Shown: positions 11,448 through 24,800 of the stretch, piece by piece
Layout: the number at the start of each line of letters is the position of its first letter
How positions within the stretch are numbered: position 1 is the stretch's first letter
DNA from: Armillaria gallica
Lineage: Eukaryota; Basidiomycota; Agaricomycetes; Agaricales; Physalacriaceae
DNA: 64,000 bases
Direction of reading: 5' to 3'
NCBI GenBank assembly: GCA_037576215.1
Contig: JBANDB010000006.1
Span: forward strand, 2,666,001 to 2,730,000
The notes under the pieces: generated by a model
Database searches by the model: none
What the model was told of the DNA's origin: nothing
What the model saw: the letters and a program-made list of their open reading frames with translations, nothing else
Made by a program: the position numbers and the translations under genes

Positions 11448-13624
11448 TTATTTAAATTGCCGTTTGCGCCAGAGTTTGGGAAAAGCATACTTGAAGATAT
11501 TCCAGAGTTCAGTTTGGTTTTTGTAGATCGTATACCCTGCCCAGGTTGGGGTGACATGCCTGTTTAATGAAAAAAGGGTGCTTACTTACCATCATTTGGC
11601 GATGCACCGTCAAGAATTTCGTCGGCGTACTTGATCACACGGTTTCCCTCTGTTAGATCAAGCTGACCCCACTGCCAAGGCATGATACTAAGATTGTATC
11701 AAGTCAGACGGCTGATATAGCACTGATGAGGCGACACATTTACCCTCTAAACAAAGTACTATCAGCGCATGGATCTGCGGCCAACAAATAAAATGTGTGA
11801 TACGCACGAATGCCCTGTTTTCAATGCTAGGTCTACCCAAGCGGGGTAGATGCTTGTTTTGTTGACTTCGAGGTGTTAGCACGAAGAAGTCAACGTCGTG
11901 ACAGAGACTCACCGATCCCGGTAGCACCAAATTCCTCCAACACCAGAGGCTTCCCGACTTTACGTGCAGCTAAAAATCGTTCAGAAAACCTTTCTTCGAA
12001 TATATGCGCAGCCTTTGTACCGTCTGAGTGTTCGCTAATCCAACCAAGACCCCATTGTTGTATTGTGAAATTGGACCCTGGCGTGTCCTTCAAATTCGCT
12101 CAAGTATCAGGCTCGCTCGGGAACCAGAAATGCTAAAATGTTTACCAGCTCTGTATACCTTGAGATACAGTTCAGCGTTGGATATCTGCTTCAAAGTGAG
12201 ACATCTCACCAAGACTGGGGGTACATGTGCTTTTGTGTACGCGTTAGAAGGGAGACGTTATGTTCGCCACTGCCAAAGACTCACATACGTTCCGAAGTCA
12301 ATATTGTCCAAAGCCAGATCAAGATCGAAGTTTTCGCCGGCTGAGAGGCGTGTAAGTACGGCAAGTGAAGAGCGAGGTGCCGATAGCGTAACGAACCTTC
12401 CCCGTTGTAATTATAGTCAGAAACGAAACTTCCATTGTACCAGTAGTGTTTAGGCTTGTCCCAGTTGAACTGACCTTCGCCGCCAGTGGTAATCATATGG
12501 AAGGGGTCACTGGGAAGGTACATTTTATTAACCTCAGAAAGAGCGCTAGAGAACTGGAGACACTTACAGGCTTCGAACGAAGTCTGCCTGTTGCTTGTAC
12601 CAACCGCTGATGAGTCCGCTTGTTGGGACACAATTAGGGCCGCCGGGAAGATCTCCCAGACATCTGGCTTCATTCATGAGTTCCCAGGCAAAGATATTTG
12701 GGAATCCTTGTATCTCTCTACGATAACCTTGGCGTAGCGTTCTATTGCCAGTTTAGATAAGCCTCATTCAGAAATTGATGGAACAGGGAGACACATACGG
12801 TAAGAGGCGATGATACGAGGATCTGAATAGAAAACATCATGAGTCTGGGACGCCCCCGCTATCCAGTTTATATACAGTTCGGATCCCTGTCAACGCAAGA
12901 ATGACCCAAAGATGAAGTCAGCAGAAATGCTACGACCATGAACCAGCTTACACCGTAACCAACCCAATTATTCGTGAAGGCCACTATGACTTTGATTCCG
13001 TGTTTTCCAGCAGTATTGATGACATTATCCAAACGTCTCAACCCTTGTGGTCCATCGTTCAAGACCCATTCAGAACTATTCCATACCTGAGCATTGAATA
13101 TGGGTCAATTCGTTAGATGACTGTATAATAAGCACCGGGAAAGGCCCTGATACCTGATAATAAGTAAGGCCAGATTCCAGAGCGCCAGCTAGCTCAGACC
13201 CGTTGATAGCGTTGAAACCCTTCAAAATGGACATCAGAGAGCCTACACGACATTACAGGGAATAACGCTTGCCCATGTTCGCAGCACTTTGACACCAGCA
13301 TCTTCCATTTCCTGGAAGGTGGCCTCAACATCTTCATTTGACGTAAGAAGCGGAAGCCACTGAATCGAATGAGACTGTAGTAGCAGGAAAGCATCACAAA
13401 CTCGACTAACATAAGAGTTGGCTCCAACAAATGCCTGTGCTATCAATCAGACGGATTCATGGGGCTTTGCAGAGACTAAAAACGCATACAAATGGCTTAT
13501 TGTCAAGTACAAAGTTTCGACCACTGGTGGTAACAAATCCGTCTGGAATCCGAGGGCCCGCAGCGAAAGCAGACCAACAGGTAAAGAGCAAGGGAAGTAA
13601 AAATGCTTGAAGGAATCGTGACAT
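11448..13624 (-). CDS. Secreted endo-beta-1,4-mannanase, glycoside hydrolase family 5 (subfamily 7 type)
   Basis: Extracellular enzyme hydrolysing beta-1,4-mannan backbones of plant cell walls by a retaining mechanism. It begins with a signal peptide (MSRFLQAFLLPLLFTCWSAF) followed by the mature start RIPDGFVTTSGRNFVLD. Many small exons then encode FVGANSYWLP, AGVKVLRTW, KVIVAFTNNWVGYGG, the acid/base motif WELMNEARC, HMITTGGEG and the nucleophile motif LVLEEFGATG. The end reads MPWQWGQLDLTEGN, YADEILDGAS and a short basic tail at 11450-11448. There is no carbohydrate-binding module at either end, so it is a single-domain form. The gene is shredded by roughly a dozen introns, and some joins were not checked base by base. 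Together with the expansin-like gene 3.4 kb away it suggests a plant-litter or wood-associated lifestyle. Confidence 0.9.
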
Positions 13625-14047
13625 GGCAAAATGGAAGCGACGGAAAGGCCTGAACCGTCGGATTATATAGGATTGAAGTCTCCGCACTCAAGTACTCAGT
13701 TGCGGAGTCCATGGGATGGTCATCAGCCAGTTTTCCAACAGTTTTCTCGGGATAACATCGGTAATCGAGCAGGTGATCGTGATTCGGAAGCTCGACATGA
13801 GGTTCAGATATACTAATGGAAGGAAGTCATGCAGGTGGGGGGCCGGGCAGGAGCAGTGGGAGAAACAATCAACAAAAAGGGACGAATTTGAGGATAGCTC
13901 GGAAGCTCGGTCCGACTTGAAGCGGCAAAATTCTTTTTTCAACCGTCATCCACTACGGTCAGCTACCTATTAATTCCTCCCAGACTGTTTGGAATCTGTG
14001 TCGTTCGAAGACATCGTAAAAAGGTCTACTACGTGCGCCAGCCCACG
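13625..14047. other. Divergent intergenic region (mannanase / IPI1)
   Basis: About 420 bp between two divergent starts. It must hold the promoter of a secreted enzyme and of a ribosome-biogenesis gene. No clear box or repeat seen. Confidence 0.4.
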
Positions 14048-16812
14048 ATGCCTAAGAGTGCCAAAAGACGGAAAGACAAGGCCGCTGATTTCACTGTAAG
14101 CTCAGCTTCTCTGGAGAGCAGCCGTTATTGAAACTAATCTGCGTGTAGAAAGCGAAGTTAAAGCTAGGAAAGGGAAAGCAGGTTGCTAGCAATGCCATAG
14201 ACACGTCGTTCAAGGCTCGTTGTAAGTTCATGTCCAAACCTTCATCTGCCTGACAATCAATACGGAACTAGCGATTGCCTTGCCGTCGCAGAGCATTACA
14301 AAGGGCAGAGACGACGATACCCCGACGACGAAGCGGCGTTTAACGTTCGACGAACTCGTGGCTCATACTAAACACTACGGCGTTGTAACTCGCAAAGGTA
14401 CGATCATACACCACTTACATTCTTCGTCGTTTCACGTTTGCTGCAGATGCGCTCGCAGGTTTTCGAGAATTATTTGAAACGCATCCCCATATTATAAATG
14501 AATCATTAACAACTCTATTCAATTCATGCGTACGACTAATTGGAGACGAGGTAATTCTCTAGCCCTATGTATCTTGAAATCATTTCACCTGTCATCCTAG
14601 GACGCGGGGGTTCGAAAGGCTCTTCTATCTTTTTTCACTTGGTTGTTTCCCCGGATACCAAAAGCATGTCGTCCTCACCGATTACACCTGTTGTCTAATG
14701 ATTTCTCCAGGAGCAATTGATCCCCCATGCACCGACCTTGCTACTCTTCACCTCTTCCGCGCAAACCCACATTTTCCCCGAAATTCGTATTGACGCCATA
14801 AAAGTTTTAGATTTGCTCTTGATATATATACCGGAGCCAGTTATTTCTGGGTGGAATCAAGGTGGTGACAAGCATGGAGCAAGGGTCTTGGAAGGCTATC
14901 TCGGTTTGTTGAACGCGGGAACGAAGTTCGGAGAAAATGACGGTGAGAATGCTTTTTAATGGATCGCTGCGAAGTTTCTTCATAACTCCGTAGGGCCCAT
15001 CAGAGCCACGTCAACTGCTAGCGTCGTACTCACTGCAGCTGTAAGCAATTCTTTCCTAATAGCTCCGCTCCCTGACCGGTTGACCATTGGCAGTCGAAGC
15101 TGGTAGTATTACGATCTCTTGCTACATTTTTGCGACAAGCCCTCTCGTTAACGTCACATAGTAATCCCCGCTGGTATCTCGCGTCTTCATTTGATTCACC
15201 CGCTTCGTACGGAGCGTTTGAGCAGTTACTTCGACCCTCTTCTGCTTACCAAGACCAAGAGTTTCCCTGTCGAAAGTGGCGTGATGAATCCGACGATACG
15301 ACCGGGGATGAAGATTTCGTACTCAACGAGGCCAAACCATCGTCTTCATCGATGGGCGGCCATCAGTACTTGCCTGATGTGCTCAACATGTCTGAAGATC
15401 TGGGTTCGCATGCGCCCGGTAACATCACGTTCATCAGCGTGAGTGCATTCCTCTCGTTACATGGCTTCCAAACTAAGTTAGACTAGAATCTTGCTCGAGC
15501 CCTGCAATCGACGCTTGTATCCACCTTTTTAGATTACGCCCCCACCGTGTTTTCTCCCAGTTCAAATCCTCAAGAGGTTGAACTCGATCTGATCCTTGCA
15601 GTTTCCGACAGCGTTCGCAGCATATATGGAGAAATTTCCCATATTCAAGACACAGTTAGTTATTTTGTCAATCGATAAAGATCTAGCCCTCACTCGGCAG
15701 CAGAAAAACTCATCGTTGCTGGAGAACCTGACAAGTATACTCGGTTACATGACTCCGTTTTTCCCGTTCCGCCCTGGAGGAAAACGCGACATCAAGGTTT
15801 GTTAGCAGTCGTTTAAGATCAAGATTCCATTCACCTTCCTACCAACAGATTGAACAAGCATTTCAAGACCTCAATCTCGTCTACTGTGAACTTACTTCGC
15901 TTCTCGTTTTGACATCTCAAGACACACGGTCGCGACAGCAACGACCGAGTAAAACTGATAGGTCTAAGCTGTCAATACAGAACGACATAGTGTGCGACTA
16001 TGTTCTTCGGGAACTATCCGGTGGCAATGTACAATCAAACCAAGTAGCGCGTTCGTTGACTTCCGCAGCATACACCTCCTTGACGCCTACGATGTGGTCA
16101 CTGATCAATACACCTTCTCAATCATCAAATGGTGTTTTCGGGGCCGTTCTCGAGCATGGAACAGTAGTTTCGGCGAAGTCTGCCCTTAAGAAGCCCGCGG
16201 TCGATTTTATATCGCGGTTGATACTCGTTGGTGCAGTGCCTAAAGGTTCTGGCTACCAGGTGTTGACGATTTTTTAGATGAACACCGATCGCCATTATCG
16301 AGGCCACTTTAAGATTGGCCAAATTTCACAGCATGTGCAGCTTGTTGATTGGATAGTGTCATTGCCCAAAACCTTATGGGAACTCGGCAACACCGATCCC
16401 GCATTGTCGGAGGTACGTTTTCTGGCCGTGTAATTGCCGTGGGATTCTGATGATTGGTAGACCATCTTGCGATTCTTGCTTCGACTGCTTCAACGCCAGC
16501 CCGAAGTGCTGCATGAGAAGGTGAGTTTAGTTATACTACTTGGGGGTTAAGATCTGATATGTCTTCTTGCAGATAAGCAGGTCGCTGCGCTCCAGATTGG
16601 TGCCATATTTTGTCGTTGAACATCCGGTTCGCGGTCAAATCCTGGGGCCATTCACTAAGCTTCCTCATGGGTCAACAGTGAGGCGTTTAGCACTCGCCGT
16701 CGTTGCGACCATGCAATCGGCGAGTTTTACAGAGGACAAGTTGTGCCTGTTTGTGAGCACTGCAGTAAAAGACACGACAGAGGATTCATATTGGACTTTA
16801 GTCAATCTATGA
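14048..16812 (+). CDS. IPI1: Ipi1/TEX10-family pre-rRNA processing protein
   Basis: Subunit of the Rix1 complex (Rix1-Ipi1-Ipi3) that acts in ITS2 processing and 60S maturation in the nucleoplasm. The N-terminus is diagnostic: MPKSAKRRKDKAADF, then KAKLKLGKGKQVASNAIDTSF, KARSIALPSQSI and LTFDELVAHTKHY, closely following yeast Ipi1. HEAT-like helical exons follow (LTTLFNSCVRLIGDE, DAGVRKALLSFFTWLF, RIDAIKVLDLLLIYIPEPV, and so on). The protein is longer than yeast Ipi1 and closer to TEX10, ending ...DTTEDSYWTLVNL at 16812. About 12 introns of 45-60 nt, with the middle of the gene in several frames. No catalytic residues expected. Confidence 0.87.
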
Positions 16813-17060
16813 CTTTGTTATTCCCGTGTTTACATCTATCCGTAAATATATTGTACAACAATATAATAATTTCAATAAGAGACGCCAGGCCCAAGAGCAA
16901 GGATGCAAGCATTCTAAAAAACTTTGACGCAGTCAATCCAAAACATTCTCCTAGTTATCATTACCTCTGGCCGGTCAGAAGTGAAGATAAAATGACTCTA
17001 GGACACCGAGAATGGCAATAACGATAGCGAAATAAAGAGAGAAAGAAAATGCCAAGCGGC

Positions 17061-18105
17061 TTATGAGGTGAAACTCCAAGTCGCGCCTTGCAGGCGACCA
17101 AGGCTTTCTGATGCCAAGTCGTCGAAAGCTGCTGGGGATAGGTCCAAGTCGTGCTCGGCGCATCCAGTGCATCGGTCGACGACTTTAACATCGGTGCTCT
17201 TGCCACCATCTGTTGCTATGAGGTTAACAATCATTAAACAGGATCAAAGGATCACACTTACATTCAATGTGGATGAATTTTCCGCACAAAGAATTGTTGT
17301 TGGCGTTTCCGGCGGGCCTGATGGGAAGATATCAGCCGTCAAAACGAAATTAAGAATAGAAGGGCGGCCATACGTGTATTTATCATAAAGGATCTGTGAC
17401 AGCGCGACTATGTGGTCCGAGTCAGTGCTGGTTTCGCCACAAGAACCCAGGCCAGCTAGATATATAATTAGATCTTCCATACGGACGCCGGCGTTTGTGG
17501 GAGCTACTTACTCTCGTAGAAGGTGACTAAAGGAGCAGGTGAGTCTGAGGGAAGCAGTGCAGGCGAAAAAATCACGTACTCTCTCCGGTAAATGATTCGG
17601 AGGTACTGCCACCCGAGCTGCCCGAGGTAGAGGTCGCCTGAGCACTGGATGTGGTAGTAGTTGGTTGCGGAGCGGGGGTCGGAGTGGCCGCTGGCTGAGT
17701 TTCCTGAGCGACCGAGGAAGATGAGGAAGATGATGAGGAGGAGGAAGTGGGATGCTCCCTGACAGCTGTGGACACTGGAGTAAAACTAGTAGCTGGTGCG
17801 GCGCTAGTCGACTCAGGAGTGGCGCTGGTCGAAGGAGCAGTCGAGGAGGCTTGCTGGGCCAGCGACGTCGACGAGGCCTGAGCTACGGAACTTGCTTTAC
17901 ACCGCCCTGAGTTTGCTCTGCGAGCTTGTCTCCGGGAAATCCGTTTGGGAAGGACAGGTAGTGCCCCAACGACGGGCTCAGCGACGGGCGCTGCGATGCG
18001 AGCCGACAGAGAACGATGCCGGTGGACTGCATGGGACATGTGGGGGGAGGCCAGAGCGGAAACAAGGGAAATGAAGGTGAGGACGACGAGGAAGGAGGGG
18101 AACAT
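17061..18105 (-). CDS. Secreted expansin-like protein (RlpA-like double-psi beta-barrel)
   Basis: Likely non-catalytic cell-wall protein. Exons are 18105-17580, 17544-17512, 17455-17374, 17317-17262 and 17215-17061, all with GT..AG introns. The signal peptide (MFPSFLVVLTFISLVSALAS) is followed by a basic stretch ending KRISRRQARR, perhaps a Kex2-type site. A long Ser/Thr/Pro-rich linker with a run of serines comes next. The C-terminal domain is the double-psi barrel: VTFYETGLGSCG, TDSDHIVALSQILYDKYT, NNNSLCGKFIHIE, VVDRCTGCAEHDLDLSPAAF, then LQGATWSF. The HD and DRCxGC motifs place it with fungal expansin-like/EG45 proteins that lack the second expansin domain. The linker is probably O-glycosylated. 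Confidence 0.9.
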
Positions 18106-18370
18106 GCTTGCAGGAGGGGACGAGAGAAATGAAGGACGAGGAGGGTCTTTATAAATGGGAGGCTGAAAGAATGGAATGAAAGGAGGGGAGTTCCTGCAAG
18201 ATGAAGGTGAGGCAAGGGAAATTGCTCCAAGGGATCCTTTATTTATTCATTTTTAATAATAGATCACGCACCAAAACTTTTTTTCCTTGGTCAGGGGCAC
18301 TCGTGGAAACAACATCATTATTGCTCCTCGTGTAAAGATTATCATCACAAAGGCCCAAACGACTGCCTAT

Positions 18371-19734
18371 TCAAACGTTGCTACCGGCCCTCGCGGCATA
18401 CATTTTCACCAGCCCATTGCTGGCCGTGCCTGCCAAACTCTTTGCATACGCATCCACCTGACCCAAAAGTAAGAGACTCTCCAGGCGACTCGGCTCCGCT
18501 GGAATCTTGAACAATCGCGTTACATCCTCTTCCGGAAGAGGCGCCTGACCCTGTGCCACCCGGGCGATGTTTTCCTCTTTCCGTTTCATTACATAGTTGT
18601 CTGCCCGTGAACGCTCTCGAGCAATTTGTCGGGATAAATAGGCCAGATTGCCTTCCTCCGTTCGGTAGCTGTCAAGGGCCTCGGCTATCTGCTCCAAATT
18701 CTTAGTCAGACCTGCCGAGCCCAAGTCCAAGACCGAAAACGAAGGAGGAAGGGCAGAATCGGCTGCTGCATATGGGGTCGAGTTGGACAGGGTAGTGGGG
18801 TGTCTTTCAGAGAGCGACCCGAGGAACGAGCTGAGGAGAGGGTTGGTACGGATTTTGAGGGGGACTTCTTCCATTATTGTGGAGAACGTTAGGCGGTGGC
18901 TTACTAGACTATTGAAAGAAACGGTTAGCAGCGGAAGCGCCAGGGTCAGAGTCGCTATTATTACCTTGCTGTGTTGAAGTTGGACGTCTTGTACGCATCC
19001 AAGAAGGTAGCAGTCAAGCGAAAAGCACGGAATGAGGCGTTACCCCGTGCAGTTTGCGTTATGTCTACCAAGAAATCAGATTACTATCGTTCCGGCATAA
19101 AGTATCGGGTGCATACCATGGACAACGACTATTCCACCATGTCGAAGTTTGTCACGGTGTATAGCCTGCGTGTCGACTAGACTTTGATGGAAGAATGCAC
19201 CCAGCGTTGTAGCCTGATAAAATCCGACGACACTATCGTCTGCTTGAACTTCTTTCAGTGAGCGAAGCATCGATGCCTGATACCGAGCTGACATATTAAA
19301 AAAATTCAATACATATAACCAAGTTAGAAGGAAAAGGGAGATCGCACCGGCGAATTTTGAAGATTTGTCGTCCTCATCGCCACTGTGATGAGGCAGAGGG
19401 AAGGAGTTGGACACTTCGAGGGTGCCGTCAAGATCGAGCCCTAGTAGTAGACCATGGGCGGAAGTAGCAGGTGCCTCCCGAGCATGTTTGAGAATTTTGG
19501 AAACAACCTGAAGAGAAGACCTGTTATTCTCAGATACGGAAAATACGAGTCCGACGTTAGCTAGCTCACCATCCCATCTAGCTGGACACAGGTTAGCGGT
19601 ATGTCTGCCTCAATATCGATTACTTTTGACATGGACGCTGGTATAGCCTCATATGTGGGCGCTGCTGGTGTCGGTGTAGAGCTCTGAGCCGGCAGAGAGG
19701 CAGCGAGGGCCTCAGCCATGGAAGGGGCGGCCAT
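18371..19734 (-). CDS. Eukaryotic translation initiation factor 3 subunit H
   Basis: MPN-domain subunit of eIF3. The start (MAAPSMAEALAASLP) leads into IPLTCVQLDGMVVSKILKHA, then TSAHGLLLGLDLDGTLEVSNSFPLPH, RYQASMLRSLKEVQADDSVVGFYQ and FFHQSLVDTQ, the typical eIF3h MPN sequence. The JAMM catalytic residues are not expected in this subunit. Downstream exons read FRAFRLT, a central region and the C-terminal exon (18874-18371) with LGSAGLTKNLEQIAEALDSYRTEE and a conserved helical tail. It is divergent from the zinc transporter and tandem with the expansin-like gene. Confidence 0.92.
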
Positions 19735-19943
19735 ATTGATTGTGTATAAGCGTTGACGACGCGACTAACGATGAGCGAAAAAAGACACAAAGGTAGGGCC
19801 AAGCACCAGCAAACAAAGTTACACTGCTTTCGGCCGGAGAATCCGATGGAGAGACCCTTTATGTCTGAGCGGCTGGTACAACTAAGTTACTTTGCATCAA
19901 ACGACTCCGTCTCTTCATCAGTCGCTCCATATTTGCTATCATC

Positions 19944-21769
19944 ATGGGCGTATCCCGCTCTGCAAAGATTACGACGCTTCTAGTCATCGACATCGCCTTC
20001 TTCTTCGTCGAACTTATCGTTGGTGAGATTGCTCAGTGGCTTGGCACATTCATTACTGCCTCCGCCTAACCACATGTCTCAAAGGATATGCTGTTGGATC
20101 TCTTGCTCTGGTCGCGGACAGCTTCCACATGCTCAAGTTTGTCCTAGCCCTTCTTTGGTACAATTTTCACTGATAGGTCTTCTTGCAGTGATGTCATGAG
20201 CCTTATTGTGGCCCTTTACGCGATCAAAGTAAGCCAGAATCGTGATGATGTCCAGCTCGACTCATTTTTTCCAAGTTGACTGCCCAAACCGATACGGATT
20301 CACGCTATTCTTACGGCTGGCACAGAGCGGAAATACTCGCAGCTCTCGTTAATGGCGTATTCCTGCTCGCTCTCTGCTTCTCTATCTCTCTCGAAGCGTT
20401 TGAGCGATTCTTCAGCACTCCAGGCAAGCGCCACTTCCATTCCTATTGACACTTACGTTGATAACGAGGCCTTGGCAGAGATATCGAATCCTCGATTGGT
20501 GGTCATAGTCGGGTCTCTTGGCCTAGCATCCAACCTGCTTGGGCTGTTCCTGTTCCATGGTGAGCTATCGTCACTGCGCCTATACCGATCCACACTCATC
20601 TCCGGCACAACGTAGAACATGGCCACTCCCACGATACCCCACCCCTTCCTACCCCAACTGGCGCCTTCATAGAACCGGGTGATGTCACACCGACACAAAA
20701 AGTCGTAATTCGTCGGTCCAGACCACGTTCTCAATCACAGGACTCCTTCTCATCCATGTATGGTCATCCCGCCGCCACTCGCGCCTCCCTCGTTAAGACG
20801 GCGCAGGAAATCGCAGCTAGGTCTCCTTCCCCAACTCGAGCTCATCGAGCAACTTCGCTATCAAGAACCCTGGACACGGCTTCGCTTCCCGGTGGAAATG
20901 CTAGAGTACTGACCCCAGACCTCGCCACAGAAGATGATTTGGAAACGTCTTCTATCTCTGGTGAAGCGACACCCTTGTTAAACCATACTCATCAACATCC
21001 TGGTGTGTCGAGTAGTAACCAACGCGACAACCAACATTCCCATGGGCATTCTCACGGATCTATGAATATGCGCGCATTGGTTCTTCACGTCCTTGGAGAT
21101 GCGCTGGGGAACGTCGGAGTCATAGCAACTGGCTTGGTAATCTGGCTCACTACTTGGAGCTTCAAGTATTACTTTGATCCTATGATCAGTTTGGTTATAA
21201 CCGTGATCATCTTCTCTTCGGCTTTACCTCTAGGTACTTCCGAACACCTGTCCTCTTGTTGTCTCTGACATTTTCTCCAGTGCGCAGTGCATCCTTTATC
21301 CTGCTTCAAGGTGTACCATCAACCATTTCTCTCGATGAAGTTCGCGATTCGATCTTAGACGTCGATGGAGTGCTTTCGGTCCATGAGCTGCATGTCTGGC
21401 AGCTGTCAGAGACCAAAATCATTGCCTCTGTGCACGTTCTTGCTTCCAGGAACCATGACTTCATGCCTGTAGCGGCAAAAATACGCAAGGCGCTCCATCA
21501 TCACGGAATTCATTCTAGCACGATACAGCCCGAATACCTCAGACAATCTGGGCCTGAAGAAATGTACAAAGTATGTCCGATCTTGTTAATTGTTCAACAT
21601 TTGTATCTAACGGACCAAAAGACGACCGCGTCTTGTCTCATTATGTGCCCACCAGACCAAGAATGCGATCCTCAGGAAAATGCATGCTGCCGTGAGTATC
21701 TCTTCTTTCGGCATCTGTCCACAGCTATTCACCAGGCAAAATTTAGCTCCCCCTGTCGGAGAGGTTTAA
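19944..21769 (+). CDS. ZRC1: Cation diffusion facilitator zinc/cadmium transporter (Zrc1/Cot1-like)
   Basis: Predicted vacuolar Zn2+/H+ antiporter. It begins MGVSRSAKITTLLVIDIAFF with the first membrane helix. The metal site in helix 2 is ADSFHMLND (His-x3-Asp), completed across an intron, and helix 5 has LHVLGDALGNVGVIATG with the second His-x3-Asp. Helix 3-4 sequence includes GWHRAEILAALVNGVFLLALCFSISLE with spliced continuation. Between helices 4 and 5 lies a long Ser/His-rich cytosolic loop (about 150 residues, ending HSHGHSHGSMNMRAL), typical for zinc-sensing loops of fungal CDFs. The C-terminal domain (LLQGVPSTISLDEVRDSI, VHELHVWQLSETKIIASVHV) is the CDF dimerisation domain. It ends at a cysteine-rich tail CPPDQECDPQENACC. 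Confidence 0.93.
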
Positions 21770-21840
21770 ATACATTACACATTATTGCGTCCTTTACGAT
21801 CCATAAGTACAATAGATTGAAGAGATATAAATGTTATATA

Positions 21841-24800
21841 TTACACTCCTAATTCGCCCATAAATACGGGGAAATTTGCAACGAAAGACTGAGAAGAGCC
21901 TAGTCGCTGAATGATGGCAGTACCAGCATAACTATTCGCATTGCGGAGATCGGTTGCCAATCTCCGCGCCATGGAAGCGATCGGATGTCCAAATACCAAG
22001 TGGTGCTCCCAGCGGGTCCCCCTTAACGCCAGTTCGAGGTGTAAAGCTGCGGTCAGAACAGAAGAAACAGTTATGACCAATAACTCGATGTTCGCATGGG
22101 ACTGTGGCTGTGAAGCGTCCACCGAGACTAAAATGGATGGCAGCACGGTGTGCAAAAATATCGGCAGCAGAGGCGGTCCCGCTGACGACAGCGGCGTGGT
22201 GAGAACAAACGTTATGAATCTTCGGAAGGTCTCCGTTTCTGCCAATCCGGCCGAAAGGGATAGTTCTGTCCACAAGCTCCGCAAAAACTTCGACGGCGTC
22301 GTCGTTTTTACGAGGCGGTCCACATCGATTGATGGTGCCTTGCCAGCGCGGGCAGCTGCTAGGACATTTTGGATTGCCCGTTTCGACTGCTCTTGCCATG
22401 GAACATGCATTCCGAGAGACATCGCATGCTGGATATGGGCTGGCCAGGCGATTTCAGTTGATCGACAGGCTAAAGGATCAGATAAAGTGACGAACCAGTT
22501 TCTCTCGGACCTAACGCCTCAGAAACGAGCCGTTGAACAGTCACGACGTCAAATCTCACCGCAGCAAGGCGGTCTTTAGCTGGCTTTGATGCTAGGAGGG
22601 TGAGGATCCGGGAGCCGCACAGGACAAGCACCGGTTTCGGACAAGATGGTGATAGCAGAAGCGTCTGAAGGACTTCTATGTGTACCGGAGCCATGAATCT
22701 AGGAGTGCATGTGAGCGAAAAATATCAGGTTGATGGGCAATGTGGTTTCCAACCCTTTTCTGTAAATCTCTTGGAGAAGAGATCTCACGACGCCAACGAG
22801 GGTCCAGCTTAGCAGAGGTCCAGTAAAGAATGATATGCCGTTGTTCAAAGTATCACCGTCTATCTTTCCTTCAATTCGAGCATTGATGGCTGAAGAGAAC
22901 AAGGTAGATGCTATCTTCAGCAATGTTTTGGGACGGCTCGACCTGTTGCAATGTTGAATATTGAAAAAAGACAATCGGGCATCTTACCTTAGTATTGTGT
23001 CCTCGATACCTTCACTTCCACTGTCGAATAGGGTTTTGAACCAGGCGTTAAATGCCTGGGTGTCCTCACCAGAGAGAGACTCGTGGGAGAAGACTTGGGA
23101 GGCCGATTGGAGGAACACTCCGGATACAGTTCTATCTCCTTGAATGAACATTTTTGCATCCAACTAAGTATTTGACACGAGTTTAGAAAACGTCCGTCCG
23201 TGTTGCAAGGAAACACGAACATTGAAATGCGCCAATGTGTATTGAGAGAACATAACGATGTCCCCAAGATGACTTACTGCCGTCTGTGGATCACCTGTCA
23301 TCAACAGCATTAGTATATCAGATATGTTCACAATGTCGACGCACCAATTGTTTCACAGTCATAGCTGTCCACCAAAGATACCGTCTGGTAGAGTAGCTCG
23401 TCTATTTTGACGTGCAAGGATATGATATCCAGTATTCTGTGACGCAAATAGAGTGCTTTACACAGTCGGCTTAGCGCTTCTACATCAAATGAGGTAGACA
23501 GTGAGATGAAGCGCTTTAGACTAATGCATCGATAAATGTCTCTTCTAAGATGACTGGGAAACAAACCTTCATGACCACACTGGCAAAGGCAGAGTGAGTG
23601 GCAGCCTCTTTGCATATTCGGTCGAAGAGAGTATGTGCCTCTTCGATTGTGAAATCAGGGTGTAGCTTACAGTCTATGTAGGACTGGCATCACTCAGTCC
23701 AGCTCCTTTCGAGAAAACGGAGGCTCACATGTATGTCAAATCCAGCATTTTGTGCCTCCGCGTGTAGTGGGAGTAAGGACTTTTCAAGAACCGTTGGGTC
23801 CACTCCGAGCGCGTTACGGTCATCCAGCAGACCGGTGTCCACCAATTGACGCAACAGTTCTCTGGAAAATGGGAGATTCCTGGCAGATGAACCTACATGT
23901 CAGTGATGCACAGACGGCATGTTGTTGACTCACGGATAAAACGCTTCGGTTCCCTCGGCGGACGCGAGAACATGGTCGCAATGTACCATCATGTCCGGGC
24001 GGTGGAAGATAGACATAGCAGCTTGCATTGCGCTTCGCTATGATGGGGCATGTTAGAAGCCGCCCTGGTCATAAAGACTTCCACCTACCCAATCGGCGTC
24101 CACAGTGTTATCACTGGTCATGGCCGTTTCAAAGATCGTTAGGAGAGCAGGAAGCTAAGACCGGCCATTTTTAGGTGAAATGGACTTTACAGATATAAGA
24201 TGCCTACCCTTCCAACGATAAATGCACGCCAGATGAAACAGGTCGACTGAGGAGCTTGCGAGAGACATAACAGAGCTGCTGTGAAGAGTTGTGTATAGAA
24301 CACAGGCGCTGGCCAGGAAGACCGTCTGAAGGTCCCCACTAATAAAGCAGCAGCATCAGGTCCACAGCCTGCACCGAAATGTTTTGCTCTATGGGTGACC
24401 TGCAAGAGAATTTTGATTAGGCTTGCTAGAACGAGTAGTAACAGTACACTGACAAGATGATGAAGCTCCAAGCCAAAAGTAATGACATCTGCATCAGAAT
24501 TAGGCCCAGAAACATCGTCCTTGCCTAGAGCGACTTGGAGTGAATGCATCATTTGGGCTTCCCTGGCGGCCTTTGCATCATCTCCGGTCAAAAAGCCAAG
24601 AGATACCATGTAAGTATCCAGAGCTTGCCGGACAGCTGGGGTCAATCGAAAGCTTTGAAGGATTTCAGTGATGTCTTGCAACTGAATCGATGCCTGAGCT
24701 GTAGACACTTGTGACAGATCGGACACACATGAGAGAAGCAGTATGACTAGCTCAGATGCAGAGGTGGTAAGCTGGTGAAAATGGGTGAGGGGTAAGGCAT

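Noticed and set aside
11448..18105. A plant-cell-wall degradation cluster (mannanase plus expansin-like)
   Set aside because: They are separated by IPI1, a housekeeping gene, and have no shared regulator nearby. Proximity may be chance.
21941..22579. 212-codon plus-strand ORF
   Set aside because: It lies antisense to MED5 exons whose protein matches the family. Its own translation has no motif and is rich in Arg and Ser from reverse codons.
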